From Diphasiastrum complanatum (Eukaryota > Streptophyta > Lycopodiopsida > Lycopodiales > Lycopodiaceae): a stretch of DNA of 50,000 bases. Of the stretch, positions 20,753 to 31,549 are shown one piece after another (position 1 is the stretch's first letter; every line of letters starts with the position of its first letter). The position numbers and the translations under genes were made by a program. The stretch lies in NCBI GenBank assembly GCA_029204225.1, contig CM055105.1, forward strand, positions 15,618,688 through 15,668,687. The letters are read 5' to 3'. The notes beneath the pieces are model-generated. The model made no database searches, was not told the DNA's origin, and worked only from the letters and a program-made list of their open reading frames with translations.

Positions 20753-23168
20753 TCCTCTCCTCGTTTGAAAAAGTTGATGTCCTCATCAGGGCCAAACTAG
20801 ACCTAGGACGTATGGCACGGGCTTAATTCACCGGCCTTAACAACTTTGAATTAAAAAATACATTGGCAGTAGCACAGGAAAAGTGTAGATAAAGTTCACT
20901 TACGTAAAACCTGTGTAAAGCTGCAAGTGATTTATTGACAAACTTAAGAAAGATACCTGGAAGTCCCTTGAACTTCAAAATGGCCATGAATGTTTATGTA
21001 GGAGGCATTCCGCCAGGCAGTGCTTTGTGTGTTGATCTGGGAAAACGGCTATTGCGTTGGTTCTTCTGCAGATAATTTGCTAGTACTTCAGGGGCTCCCT
21101 CACTAAGTTTGTCTTCATACTCCCAAGAAGCCTCAATGAGTGGAGCCCATAGCCACTTCACTAGATATTCACGTTGAACGCCAGTTCGCTTTCTACGTGT
21201 CAATATTTGTTCTGGTACAAGCTGCCTCTTTGTATCATCAAGTGTCGTTGGTGGGTGACGGAGTTCGTGTTGCCGATCAAATCGTTCGTGTTACCGTTTG
21301 AGTAATGAGATATGAAACACATTGTGTATATCCAAGCTGGATGGCAGCGCCAATCGGTAAGCCACTGGGTTGATCTTCTTGGTGACATAATATGGTCCCG
21401 CATAAGGTCGAACGAACTTATGAGAGAAACCTTTTGGTAACACAATGTTCTTTGTGTTCAGCCATACTTCATCACCTCCCTCAAATTCCAGTTCTCGTCG
21501 ATGTGGATTTATGTCAGCTGCCATACTCCTTTGTGACTGCTCTAAAAAATGACTTCACCTCTGTCAGCTTTGTGTGCCACTCATTGATGAATTCCTCCAC
21601 AGTGGGTACTGGTGTTTCCTACACGCCTATAAGAAAAGAGCTTGGAACAATCAGTAGCCGACCATTGCTTATCTCGAAGGGTGCCCTTCGAATAGATCTG
21701 TTCACTTGGTTGTTATGTGCAAACTCGAGAATATCCAAGTAGTTGACCCAATCGGATTGGTCCCAAGCGACATAATTTCGTAAATATTGTTCAATCTATC
21801 AATTGACTCGTTCCGTTTGCCCATCTGTCTGAGGGTGATATGCAGTGCTTAAATTTAGTCCAGTTCCCACGAGGCGAAATAGACAAGTCCAAAACTTTCC
21901 GACGAACTTGGTGTCTCGGTCAGACATAATCGTTCTAGGCAGGCCGTAGTATTTGAAGACACATTTGAAAAATAACCTTGCCACTTTTTCAGTTGTCACT
22001 AAACTTTTAGTTGGTACCAGATGAACTTGCTTTGAGAAGCGGTCAACCACCACATAAATTGAATCGAAGCCTTGGCACCGTGGTAGTTGAACAATAAAAT
22101 CCATGCTCACCGAATCCCATATGCTGGTACCGGTAATGGTTGGAGTAGTCCTGCTGGAGCTAGCGGTTCCACCTTCACTTGTTGACATGTCGGGCATGTT
22201 TGCACATAGGATTCAACGTCTGCCCACATACCTGGCCAATAGAAGCCTCTTTTGAGAAGTTCATACATGCGATTCACCCCTGGATGTCCAGCGGCTAGTA
22301 CGTCAAGATGTTCTCGCAAGACTTTCTTCCTCAGGTTGATGTTGTCTAGGACATATACTCTGCATTGTTTATAAACAACCATTTGATCTTTCCAAGTGAA
22401 ATGTTTATGAGGCTTTCCCAGCTGGAATTCGATCATTAAGTCCTTTGCCAACGCATGTGCACTATAATTCTCCCTGATTTCTTGGAGTAGGCCAGTCACC
22501 TGAGCTATCACCGTTGCCATCAAGTGTTTCTTTCTACTTAGTGCGTCCGCCACCACATTGTTCTTTCCCACCGTGTGTACAATGTCTATATTGAATTTTG
22601 AGAGAAAGTTTTGCCATCGCATTTGCTTTGGCGTGAGCATACCTTGGGACAAGAAGTACTTGAGTGATACATTCTCAATGAACGCCTTAAAGGGTTTTCT
22701 TGCCACATAATGTCTCCAATGCTCCACTGCTTGAACTATTGCGACCATTTCTTTTTCATGAGTTGGCCATCGTCGCTCTACGTCACTCAATTTTTTTGAA
22801 GAATATGCAACAGGTTTTCCGTCTTGCATCAGCACGGCCCCAACAGCAAAGTTCGACATGTTTGTATGTATTTCAAAGGGTTTTCTAAAGTCCGGTAAGG
22901 CAAGGATGGGTTCTTGAATGATCCGTCGTTTTAGCTCTTGGAACGCTACTTCACATTCCGGTGTCCATGTCATCTTCAAATGAGTCTTGGTCTACTCCAA
23001 CAGTGGTGCCACAATTTTGCTAAATGCCTCAATGAATCTCCTGTAAAAGTTACATAAGCCCACAAAGGATTTCATGTCGTGAACAGTTTAAGGAGCCAGC
23101 CAATCCAAGATAGCCTTGATCTTCTTAGGATCCATCCGAATTCGTCCGTAGCCTATAACATGTCCAAG
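20753..23168 (-). pseudogene. Chromovirus Pol remnant: RT end, RNase H, integrase, chromodomain
   Basis: Ty3/Gypsy Pol on the minus strand, in the order RT end (GHVIGYGRIRMDPKKIKAIL, FVGLCNFYRRFIEAF, 23160-22990), RNase H (FEIHTNMSNFAVGAVLMQDG; HEKEMVAIVQAVEHWRHY; VVADALSRKKH), H2C2 zinc finger (HPGVNRMYELLKRGFYWPGM; CPTCQQVK), integrase core (SMDFIVQLP, SDRDTKF, YHPQTDGQTERVN: the three acidic residues), and a C-terminal chromodomain (REYLVKWLWAPLIEASWEYE, 21150 down), which marks the chromovirus clade and is thought to steer insertion to marked chromatin. Stops lie near 23095, 22990 and 21795; a frameshift near 22110 splits integrase. Gag, protease and most of RT are deleted at 23168. Confidence 0.92.
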
Positions 23169-23408
23169 GGGATTCGGCACCCCCATGCTTCCTTTAATCA
23201 TGCCTAGATCGTGTGAGGTGATTGCACATCGATCTGAGCTCTCTGGACTTTGCTAGAACCGATCAAAGATTTTCAGCCATAGAAACTTGGCGCCGGCTGG
23301 ATTATGGTCACAATGGCGCCGGGAGCAGCAGGGGCGCTGCTGGTGTCGGGGACAATGCTGGAGCCAGTGGCTCCGAAAGTAAAGCTTATGAAGATAGCTT
23401 TACAACAT
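23169..23408 (-). repeat. Family-B LTR, 5' part of X 3' LTR
   Basis: Minus strand: starts TGTTGTAAAGCTATC at 23408 after the purine-rich AAAGGTGGGATAAA. It runs to GATTAAAGGAAGC, then jumps to GGGGGTGCCGAATCC from further inside the LTR and joins the chromovirus RT. The jump shows a deletion that removed the middle of the LTR and the chromovirus 5' half. Confidence 0.75.
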
Positions 23409-23631
23409 TTATCCCACCTTTATAAAATCGGATGTCCTCATCAGATGTCAGATTAAAGTAAAGGTGTCTCCCAATTAAAATATCTATACATTTAAGCTAC
23501 TTGGCACAGTACTCAATTTACTGGCCACTTTTTATTAACATTGAAGCTGGCACACCACAAGTCGGAGGCTCAGCTCTTTGTACTGAAAAATTACATAACT
23601 GAAAAATTACTTTATCGTTTGATTGCCCACA

Positions 23632-24130
23632 TTATGATCCACTCCGTGCCTTGTTGCTTCTGCACCTTGATTTCTCTCCTTGTCCCAGCCTGATCTTGAT
23701 ACTTTTCCATCTTGGCTCTTTAAGGTAGGCAAAGATTGAGTACTCCGCAATGCACCTCTCACTTAGCTTGAAGTAGCTCTTTGAATCAGCCCAAATGCAA
23801 CCATTGACCTCGTGGAAAGCCAAAGGGTCGCACCAGTTTGATCCGCATACGAACTTTCTCTTCGCGTTTGTTTGAAGCACCATGTCCGTCGCGCAAAACT
23901 TGACTTTCACAATTCCATCACTAGTTAGTTGCCTCACAGTCAAAACAAAAAGTGTACATCGAGCTTGTCTTCAAGTAGCTCTCTTTGAATCAGACACATG
24001 CACCAAGAGTTTGCACTAGTCTGATCTCAACGTGAACTGTCCCTTAGCGTCCGTTCAAAATACCAAGTCTATCATGCAAGACTCAATTTTCACAGTCCCT
24101 TCATTGATCAGCTGCCTTACACGTAACACA
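23632..24130 (-). pseudogene. Family-B internal coding remnant with repeated VRQL unit
   Basis: The minus strand reads a conserved unit twice: LVLRVRQLINEGTVKIESC (near 24125) and TVRQLTSDGIVKVKFC (near 23940). The second continues open as FHEVNGCIWADSKSYFKLSE and RCIAEYSIFAYLKEPRWKSI. Equivalent frames exist at 36970-37450 and 41460-41950, with similar stops. I do not recognise the protein. It may be a remnant Gag or a captured host exon; two repeats of about 60 residues and a Cys in each argue for a small repeated domain. Confidence 0.35.
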
Positions 24131-24782
24131 AGCCAACGTACTCATATGTTTTCTCATCATTGTTGGTCCAGAGAAAGCCTATAACAAGCTTTCCTTTCCA
24201 CAACAAAAACTTGTCAACTTCTTAGATCCAAAGTTCGCCAGTCTCCTCATGTGAGTATGGCTACATCACCTTGAATTTGCCCTTGTTTTGATCAACTTTC
24301 ATTCAAAATTTGCCCCAAGAGAGAGGTGTGTGTGATAGTTCTCCTCCACTTATAAAATCAGCTGATCGGACTTAGAGTAGAGTTCTTCAGACAAAAAGCC
24401 TTTCCAACACTTTGCTTCCCATCTGCTACGATTATGGCTCGATCCAACTTGTTGCCAATCTCTGAAGAGGATCCTAGTCTTTTCCCTTTGAGGAAAAACC
24501 CAACTGATAGTGGATATCACCCATGCTCAGTGAGTTTCAGTTCCGAAGGTGGCCGTCCCAAAATGAAGACCAACTGCTCCATAGAAGATCTCCCCTGAAA
24601 TTGCCCTTTCCAACTTTTGACTTCCTGCTTGCGTCTGGTGGGCGTTGTCGCAAATGAAACTAACCCAAGAAACAGGCTAGCCATCCATCCTTTGCAAACA
24701 TTGAGTCGTTTCGTTGCGTTCACGTGCGAGTCCTTGAATTGCAAATCCGCCCCACAGATTCTATTGTCCTCTTTGTTTGATG

Positions 24783-26427
24783 GTATCAGACTTCAAACAA
24801 AAGGTTCCTTCTCGAGCCATCAGCTCCTTGTATCACAAGCAATCATTCAAACCAGCACGAGTACTAAGACTCACCACGAATACATACAAGTAAGAGACTC
24901 AGGCAGGTTTACTAACAAGTAACAAAGACAAGGTCCCCCTTTGAGATGGTCCTGCCAACGAACCTTTGCTTGGCCGCGCCCATACAAATTGATCACAGAA
25001 TCAGCCCACATAGGACACCCCTCCAACTATCCGTGCTTTCACCATTAAGCAGCACATTGCCTCAGGCAGGCCCCACCACTTTTTGGTCGATAGCCCTTAT
25101 AGCTAAACGATCGGCAGCTATCCCGCACCGGCAGCTAACCACCTGTGCTTTACACCCAAATTCGAGCAGCATCTCTGTATCAATGGTTAACTCGTACAGT
25201 TCGAATATGTCGCCCTGCACTCCACAAGGTACAGACCGTGCTTTCACCTACGTAGGCAGCATTTTGCCTCATCCGTCCTACGTGCAGACAACACCATGCC
25301 GGAACCGCAAGAACTAACCGTGCTTACACCTCGAGGGCAACACTTTGACTCATCAAATCCCCCGTTTTGCCGACCAACAGAGGCCTTTCTTTGAAATGTA
25401 TCAGCATTCAAACAAAAGGTTCCTTCTCGAGCCATCAGCTCCTTGTATCTCAAGCAATCATGCAAACTAGGCAAAGCATGAGTACTAAGACTCACCACAA
25501 ATACATACAAGTAAGACACTCAGGCAGGTTTACTAACAAGTAACAAAGACAAGGTCCCCCTTTGACATGGTCCTGCCAACGAACCTTTGCTTGGCCGCAC
25601 CGATACAAATCGATCACAGAATCAACCCACATAGGACACCCCTCCAACTATCCGTGCTTTCACCATTAAGCAGCACATTGCCTCAGGCACGCCCCACCAC
25701 ATTTTGGTCGATAGCCCTTATAGCTAAACGATCGACAGCTATCCCGCACTGGCAGCTAACCACCCGTGCTTTACACCCGAATTCGAGCAGCATCTCTGTA
25801 TCAATGGTTAACCCGTACAATTCCAATATGTCGCCCCGCACCCCACAAGGTACAGATCGTGCTTTCGCTTTCGTAAAACCCAAGAACCTTATTAGCTGGT
25901 GACAGAGGCCTTTCTTTGAAATGTATCAGCATTCAAACAAAAGGTTCCTTCTCGAGCCATCAGCTCCTTGTATCTCAAGCAATCATGCAAACTAGGCAAA
26001 GCACGAGTACTAAGACTCACCACAAATACATACAAGTAAGACACTCAGGCAGGTTTACTAACAAGTAACAAAGACAAGGTCCCCCTTTGAGATGGTCCTG
26101 CCAACGAACCTTTGCTTGGCGGCACCGATACAAATCGATCACAGAATCAACCCACATAGGACACCCCTCCAACTATCCGTGCTTTCACCATTAAGCAGCA
26201 CATTGCCTCAGGCACGCCCCACCACATTTTGGTCGATAGCCCTTATAGCTAAACGATCGACAGCTATCCCGCACTGGCAGCTAACCACCCGTGCTTTACA
26301 CCCGAATTCGAGCAGCATCTCTGTATCAATGGTTAACCCGTACAGTTCCAATATGTCGCCCCGCACCCCACAAGGTACAGATCGTGCTTTCACCTACGTA
26401 GGCAGCACTTTGCCTCATCTTTCCTAC
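24783..26427 (-). repeat. Threefold tandem duplication inside family-B internal region
   Basis: The tract beginning TTCAAACAAAAGGTTCC and containing GGTCCCCCTTTGA occurs three times (landmark at 24932, 25553, 26078; spacings about 621 and 525 bp). The other family-B copies in the window (36947-39115; 47906-49287) have it once. Junctions carry a piece of the distal internal region (CAGAGGCCTTTCTTTGAAATG), so this was not simple slippage. Confidence 0.75.
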
Positions 26428-26640
26428 GTGCAGACAGCACCATGCCCGAACCGCAAGAACTAACTGTGCTTACACCTCGAGGGCAGCACTTTGACTCATC
26501 AAGTCCCCTGTTCTGTCGACCACCCCGATCGTGGATGCACCCGTGCTTACACTGTGAGCAGCACCTTGCACAACAGTTGTCTTGATGAACCCCAAACAGT
26601 GGCCATTTTTGTGAGATCCGCATAGTTGACCGGCCAGTCG

Positions 26641-26652
26641 GCTCTGATACCA
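26641..26652 (-). promoter_or_regulatory. Family-B primer-binding site
   Basis: The minus strand reads TGGTATCAGAGC, the usual plant site complementary to the initiator tRNA-Met 3' end, two bases from the LTR end (..GCGCTACA). The same site is at 39102-39113 and 49274-49285, and mutated (TGGTATCAAAGC) at 28510-28521 on the plus strand. Confidence 0.85.
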
Positions 26653-26654
26653 CA

Positions 26655-27344
26655 TGTAGCGCAAGCATCCCAAAGGGAGCCAGGAACCACGACTTAGCTT
26701 CCCAGCCTTCAACTCTTGCCATCCAAACTCACTTGACATACAAGCAACCAACTCGCCAACAACAATCAGACTTAACCATTTTGAAGTTTCGAAAACCAAC
26801 ATCGAGATCGGGGGTCCTGATGTGGGTGGCTTCCCTCCAAGCAAGCCGCCCGACATACATCAAACTTAACCAACTCTAAGCTTCATTACAAACGAGTAAC
26901 ATCCATTCCAAGCAAGCGGTCTGACTAACATCAGACTTAACCAATTGAAAGCTTCGTCACGAGCGCTGGAAGCCAACCTGGCGCCACGCCAAACTGGACA
27001 GCCATAAACAGGTAACTTCCACCCAAGCAAGCCATCCAGCTCAGCCGACAGGATAGAGCTCGTTCCCTAAGAGCTTAACCCATTCACGTTCATGCAAGGA
27101 ACACTCAGAACCACAAGCCGCGATAGATATGGAAACAACTAGTTCCTGGACCGAATGGTCCCGACGGCATACCGCTGGCGTTCCGGGATACGACCCTCAG
27201 CTATGTGCCAACTTAAAAATTTTGAAGCGGCCTTACAACTGGCGATTTTACCGAACACTGAAACCCAGAAAGTAATCAGAGTCAGTTTGAGGAATATCCC
27301 ACTTTATTCAGAAATCTGAGAAGGTTACATTTCAAGTGTGTGAC
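26655..27344 (-). repeat. Family-B LTR, 3' part of outer 5' LTR (inverted)
   Basis: As reverse complement it runs from GTCACACACTTGAAATG to GCGCTACA. It contains an AATAAA-like signal and the repeated GTTGGTTAAGT(T/C)TGAT units. It ends at GTGAC (27340-27344), the inverted partner of GTCAC at 19534. Confidence 0.75.
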
Positions 27345-28507
27345 TGTTGTAAAGCTATCTTCATAAGCTTTACTTTCGGGCGCCACTGGCGCAAGCATTG
27401 TCCCCGACGCCAGCAGCACCCCTGCTGCTCCCGGCGCCAACGGCAACGGTGCCACTCCCGGTGCCACTGTGACCAGAATCCAGCAGGTGCCAAGTTCTTA
27501 TGGCTAAAAACCTTTGATCGGTTCTAGCGAAGTCCAGAGAGCTTAGATCGATGTGCAATCACCTCACACGATCTAGGCATGATTAAAGGAAGCCTGGAGA
27601 TCAATAAAATCAAGAGAGAGAAAATGACTTTCTAGAAAGAGAAAATCCTAGAGAGAGAAAAATGTGCTTTACCAGCCTGGGTAGAGTTCTTGGAATGAGG
27701 GGGGGTGCCGAATCCCACCAATACTATAGGGGAGTGCGGGTTGCGACTCAGGGTGAGGTGCAACCAAGTGTCAGCCTCCCTTCTCAGATTTATCAATAAA
27801 GTGGGAATTTCCCCAAACTGACTCTGATTACCTTCTGGGTTTCAGTGTTCGGTAAAAGCGCCTGTTGTCAGGCTGCTTCAAAATTTTTAGGTTCGCACAT
27901 AGCTAAGGGTCGTATCCCGGAACACCAGCGGTATGCCATCGGGACCATTCGATCCGTGGCGCCAACGCTATGCTGTCGGGACCATTTGGTCCAGGAACTG
28001 GTTGTCTCCATATCTGTCATGACTTGTGGTTTTGAGTGTTCCTTGCATGAACGTGAATGGGTTTAGCTCTTGGGGAACGGGCTCTAACCTGTCGGCTGAG
28101 TTGGATGGCTTGCTTGGGTGAAAGTTACCTGTTTATGGCTGTCCAGTCTGGCGTGGCTCCAGGTTGGCTTCTAGCGCTCGTGATGAAGCTTTCAGTTGGT
28201 TAAGTCTGATGTAAGTCAGACCGCTTGCTTGGAATGGATGTTACTCGTTTGTAACGAAGCTTTGAGTTGGTTAAATTTGATGTATGTCAGGCGGCTTGCT
28301 TGGAGGGGAGTCACCCACATATGGACCCCCGATCTGGCATGGCGCCAGGTTGGATCTCAATGTTGGTTTTCGGAACTTCAAGTTGGTTAAGTGTGATCGT
28401 TGTTGGCGAGTTGGCTGCTTGTATGTCAAGTGGGTTTGGATGGGAAGAGTTGAAGTCTGGGAAGCTAAGTCGTGGTTCCCGGCTCCCTTTGGGATGCTTG
28501 CGCTACA
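27345..28507 (+). repeat. Family-B LTR, X 5' LTR (1,163 bp)
   Basis: Full-length from TGTTGTAAAGCTATC to GCGCTACA, with a deletion of about 110 bp after CAGCCTCCCT (near 27781). It is followed by two bases and the mutated primer site. Reading frames crossing from LTR to leader are not genes. Confidence 0.8.
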
Positions 28508-28984
28508 TGTGGTATCAAAGCCGACTGGACGGTTAGCTATGCGGATCTCACGAAAATGGCCACTGTTTGGGGTTCATCAAGACAACTGTTGTGCAAGATG
28601 CTGCCCACAGTGTAAGCACGGGTGCGTCCATGGTCGGGGTGGTCGGCAGAACGGGGGATTTGATGAGTCAAAGTGTTGCCCTCGAGGTGTAAGCACGGTT
28701 AGTTCTTGCGGTTCCGGCATGGTGTTGTCTGCACGTAGGGCGGATGAGGCAAAGTGCTGTACACTTTTTCCAGACAAAGAGATATTTTCAAGTTATGTAA
28801 TTTTTCAGTACAAAGAGCTGAGCCTCCGACTTGTGGTGTGCTTCGCTTCAATGTTAATAAAAAGTGGCTAGTAAATTGAGTACTGTGCCAAGTAGCTTAA
28901 ATGTATAGTTATTTTAATTGGGAGACACCTTTACTATAATCTGACATCTGATGAGGACATCAAATTTTATAAAGGTGGGATGGA
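28508..28984 (+). mobile_element. Family-B internal region, internally deleted
   Basis: Only 477 bp remain: primer site and three hairpin motifs, then an abrupt junction at about 28760 (AAAGTGCTG to TACACTTTTTCC) to the distal internal region, ending in GATGAGGACATC and the purine tract AAAGGTGGGATGGA. The inversion model predicts that this junction joins X (left) to the outer element (right). Confidence 0.7.
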
Positions 28985-30187
28985 TGTTGTAAAGCTATCT
29001 TCATAAGCTTCACTTCCGGTGCCACTGGCTCCAGCATTGTCCCCGACGCCAGCAGCATCCCTGCTGCTCCCGACGCCACTCCCGGCGCCACTCTGGGCGC
29101 CACTGTGACCAGAATCCAGCCGGCGCCAAGTTCCTATGGCTGAAAATCTTTAATCGGTTCTAGCGAAGTCCAGAGAGCTCAGATCGATGTGCAATCACCT
29201 CACACGATCTAGGGATGATTAAAGGAAGCCTGGGGATCAATAAAATCTAGAGACAGAAAATGACTTTCTAGAAAGAGAAAATCCTAGAAAGAGAAAAATG
29301 TGGTTTACCAACCTGGGTAAAGTGCTTGGTATGAGGGGGGTGCCGAATCCCACCAATACTATAGGGGAGTGCGGGTTGCGACTCAGGGCGAGCTCCAACC
29401 AAGTCTCAGTCTCCCTTGCTGGAATGTTGTCATGGCTCTCGCCTTGGCATGCTAGCGCCCCGAAGACTAGGGTCGGTCACACACTTGAAATGTAACCTTC
29501 TCAGATTTATCAATAAAGTGGGATTTTCCTCAAACTGCCTCTGATTACCTTCTGGGTTTCAGTGTTCGGTAAAAGCGCCAGTTGTAACGCCGCTTCAAAA
29601 TTTTTAAGTTGGCACATAGCTAAGGGTCGTATCCCGGAACGCCAGCGGTATGCTATCGTGACCATTTGGTCCAGGAAGTGGTTGTCTCCATATCTGTCAT
29701 GGCTTGTGGTTCTGAGTGTTCCTTGCATGAACGTGAAGGGGTTAAGCTCTTGGGGAACGAGCTCTAACCTGTGGGCTGAGTTGGATGGCTTGATTGGGTG
29801 GAAGTCACCTATTTATGGCTGTCCAGTCTGGCGTGGTGCTAGGTTGGCTTCCAGCACTCGTGACGAAGCTTTTAGTTGGTTAAGTCTGATGTAAGTCAGA
29901 CCGCTTGCTTGGAATGGATGTTACTCGTTTGTAACAAAGCTTCAAGTTGGTTAAGTTTCATGTATGTCGGGCGGCTTGCTTGGAGGGAAGTCACCCACAT
30001 CGGGACCCTCGATCTGGCATGGCGCCAGGTTGGATCTCAATGTTGGTTTTCGGAACTTCAAGTTGGTTAAGTCTGATCGTTGTCGGCGAGTTGGCTGCTT
30101 GTATGTCAAGTGGGTTTGGATGGCAAGAGTTGAAGGCTGGGAAGCTAAGACGTGGTTCCCGGCTTCCTTTCGGATGCCTGCGTTACA
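28985..30187 (+). repeat. Family-B LTR, outer 3' LTR (1,203 bp)
   Basis: Starts TGTTGTAAAGCTATC after the purine tract, ends GATGCCTGCGTTACA, and is followed by AAAGC. It is the most complete LTR of the family here. The first 130 bp carry GGCGCC/GACGCC repeats that vary between copies. AATAAA is present at 29511-29516. Confidence 0.85.
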
Positions 30188-30192
30188 AAAGC
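30188..30192 (+). other. Outer target duplication AAAGC (right)
   Basis: Directly follows the LTR end GTTACA and matches 19066-19070. Confidence 0.75.
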
Positions 30193-31469
30193 CTGTGGGA
30201 AAGGTAGATTTGGCAACTGCGATAAGGTATAGATAAGAGGGTTGGATTAATGTTAGGAAATGCATGAGTGTCCCCAAATGCTCTACATCTCTTCTTTGCA
30301 CTTCAGCCTCCTTATAAAGATCCAGCACAGCACAATTGGTAAGCTTGATTAGCTTTCTTGCAAGGCCATATATTCTTTCTTTGTATGAACATGATGGTGA
30401 TACTGAATAAAGCATGATATCATGTTTGTGTAACTAAGCATGATGGCGATACTGTTCTGAAGCACCTGACCACCTGCAGTCAGCCATGAACAACACTTTA
30501 TGAAGCACTTCATGTACTCTTCAGCCTCTTTATAAAGATCCAGCTTTTGAAATACTTGGCCATCTGTAGCCAGCGATAAACTGGTGTTTTGAAGCCCATC
30601 ATTTGTGCTATCAAAATTGGTTTATTTCAACATAATGAGTGAAGGAACCTGATCCAAATTATTGCTAATAAATGAATGTAGTAGTGAGGGCTTTCATTCC
30701 TGGATGCTTTCAAGCTTCTATTGTCGTTTTCATTCCACAACCACAAGTAGAGTATCCAAGTCAATGGAGACGAGGCGTCGTGTCAGGAATAGAGTGCTCA
30801 GCTTGCACAGACAGAGGCAGATTGCTTGGGAAAATAAAATCTGGCACAACAGGCCTGGTCTCGTGCTTATGCGAAAGCTCTCTCGGCTCTCCAATGAAGT
30901 CCTCAAGCAAAACATGCTTTGGACCAAGCTTCAGAACTCAAAACAAAATTAGAATTGGATATGCATTTTTCTACATAACCCATATTTTTAAAATTGCTCT
31001 CTCGAGCTTAGTGAGGTTGAAAAGATGGTCTCTCAAACCAATTACATATTGTCAACCAGTTGGTTAAACTCTTTCTGCATGAAAATTGGAGGTTTGGCTC
31101 TTAACATCCATATGTGAAGTGTTCAAGGCTTTGGATTTTCATGACCATGGATATTGTCTCTAAGATTGGCTTATTTGTGCTTAGCATTTATAAATAGGTC
31201 AGCAATGCTCCCTGTTGATAGAAAAAAATGTACCATGTCAAAAGTTGAGTACTCATTAACCATTTTAGAGTGTACAATATAGTACATGTTCAAGTGTTCG
31301 ATGACTATTTCAATTTTAAATATAGACATTGGTTGTTTTGGTCCTTGATTTTTAAAAAAGTTGAAGCAATTACTTCTAGGATTAAGTTCCTATGAAAGGT
31401 TCTTCAATGCTTAGAAGCCCGTTCTGACCAAATACAGTTGGAACGTAGAACGTACTGGGTCGGAGCGTG

Positions 31470-31470
<1 letters not shown>
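30193..31470. other. Unassigned flank with coding-like pieces
   Basis: No family recognised. On the minus strand a unit containing LDLYKEAE occurs twice: at about 30320 (KLTNCAVLDLYKEAEVQRRD) and 30540 (GQVFQKLDLYKEAEEYMKCF). The DNA repeat is CTTCAGCCTCYTTATAAAGATCCAGC. A 131-codon plus frame at 30672-31067 is open but unrecognised. This may be part of a host gene. Confidence 0.3.

Positions 31471-31471
<1 letters not shown>

Positions 31472-31548
<77 letters not shown>
31472..31548. repeat. (CT)n(TA)n microsatellite
   Basis: CT dinucleotides to about 31502, then TA dinucleotides to 31548. Confidence 0.9.

Positions 31549-31549
<1 letters not shown>

Larger units (their letters stand above)
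23409..26654 (-). mobile_element. Family-B internal region (inverted, composite)
   Basis: It runs from the primer site (26641-26652) down to the polypurine tract at 23409. No Gag, RT or integrase was recognised. Non-coding landmarks are repeated hairpin motifs near the primer site, a threefold duplication (24783-26427), and a decayed coding-like stretch at 23632-24130. Compared with 41013-42344, a deletion joins ACATAACTG to TTTATCGTTTG near 23611. By the inversion model its two ends come from different copies (X near 23409, outer element near 26654). Confidence 0.65.
19071..30187 (+). mobile_element. Family-B LTR element complex (LARD-like, self-nested, rearranged)
   Basis: One family-B retroelement (LTR start TGTTGTAAAGCTATC, LTR end GCGCTACA, primer site TGGTATCAGAGC for initiator tRNA-Met) is bounded by AAAGC. 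A second copy, here called X, lies antisense in its 5' LTR with duplication GTCAC (19534-19538 and, inverted, 27340-27344). A later inversion between the two internal regions, an internal deletion, and a family-A chromovirus insertion in the X 3' LTR give the present order. Family B shows no reverse transcriptase or integrase, and its terminal bases and polypurine context resemble the family-A chromovirus, which may mobilise it. Confidence 0.7.

Noticed and set aside
26641-26652. tRNA gene fragment
   Set aside because: Only the 12 bases complementary to the tRNA-Met 3' end are present, at an LTR border; no cloverleaf.
27340-27350. LTR-LTR junction from a two-LTR circle
   Set aside because: The abutting LTR ends are explained by the GTCAC target duplication plus inversion, with no need for a circle.
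28284-28871. 195-codon plus-strand frame
   Set aside because: It runs across the family-B LTR end, primer site and leader; equivalent frames are broken in other copies.
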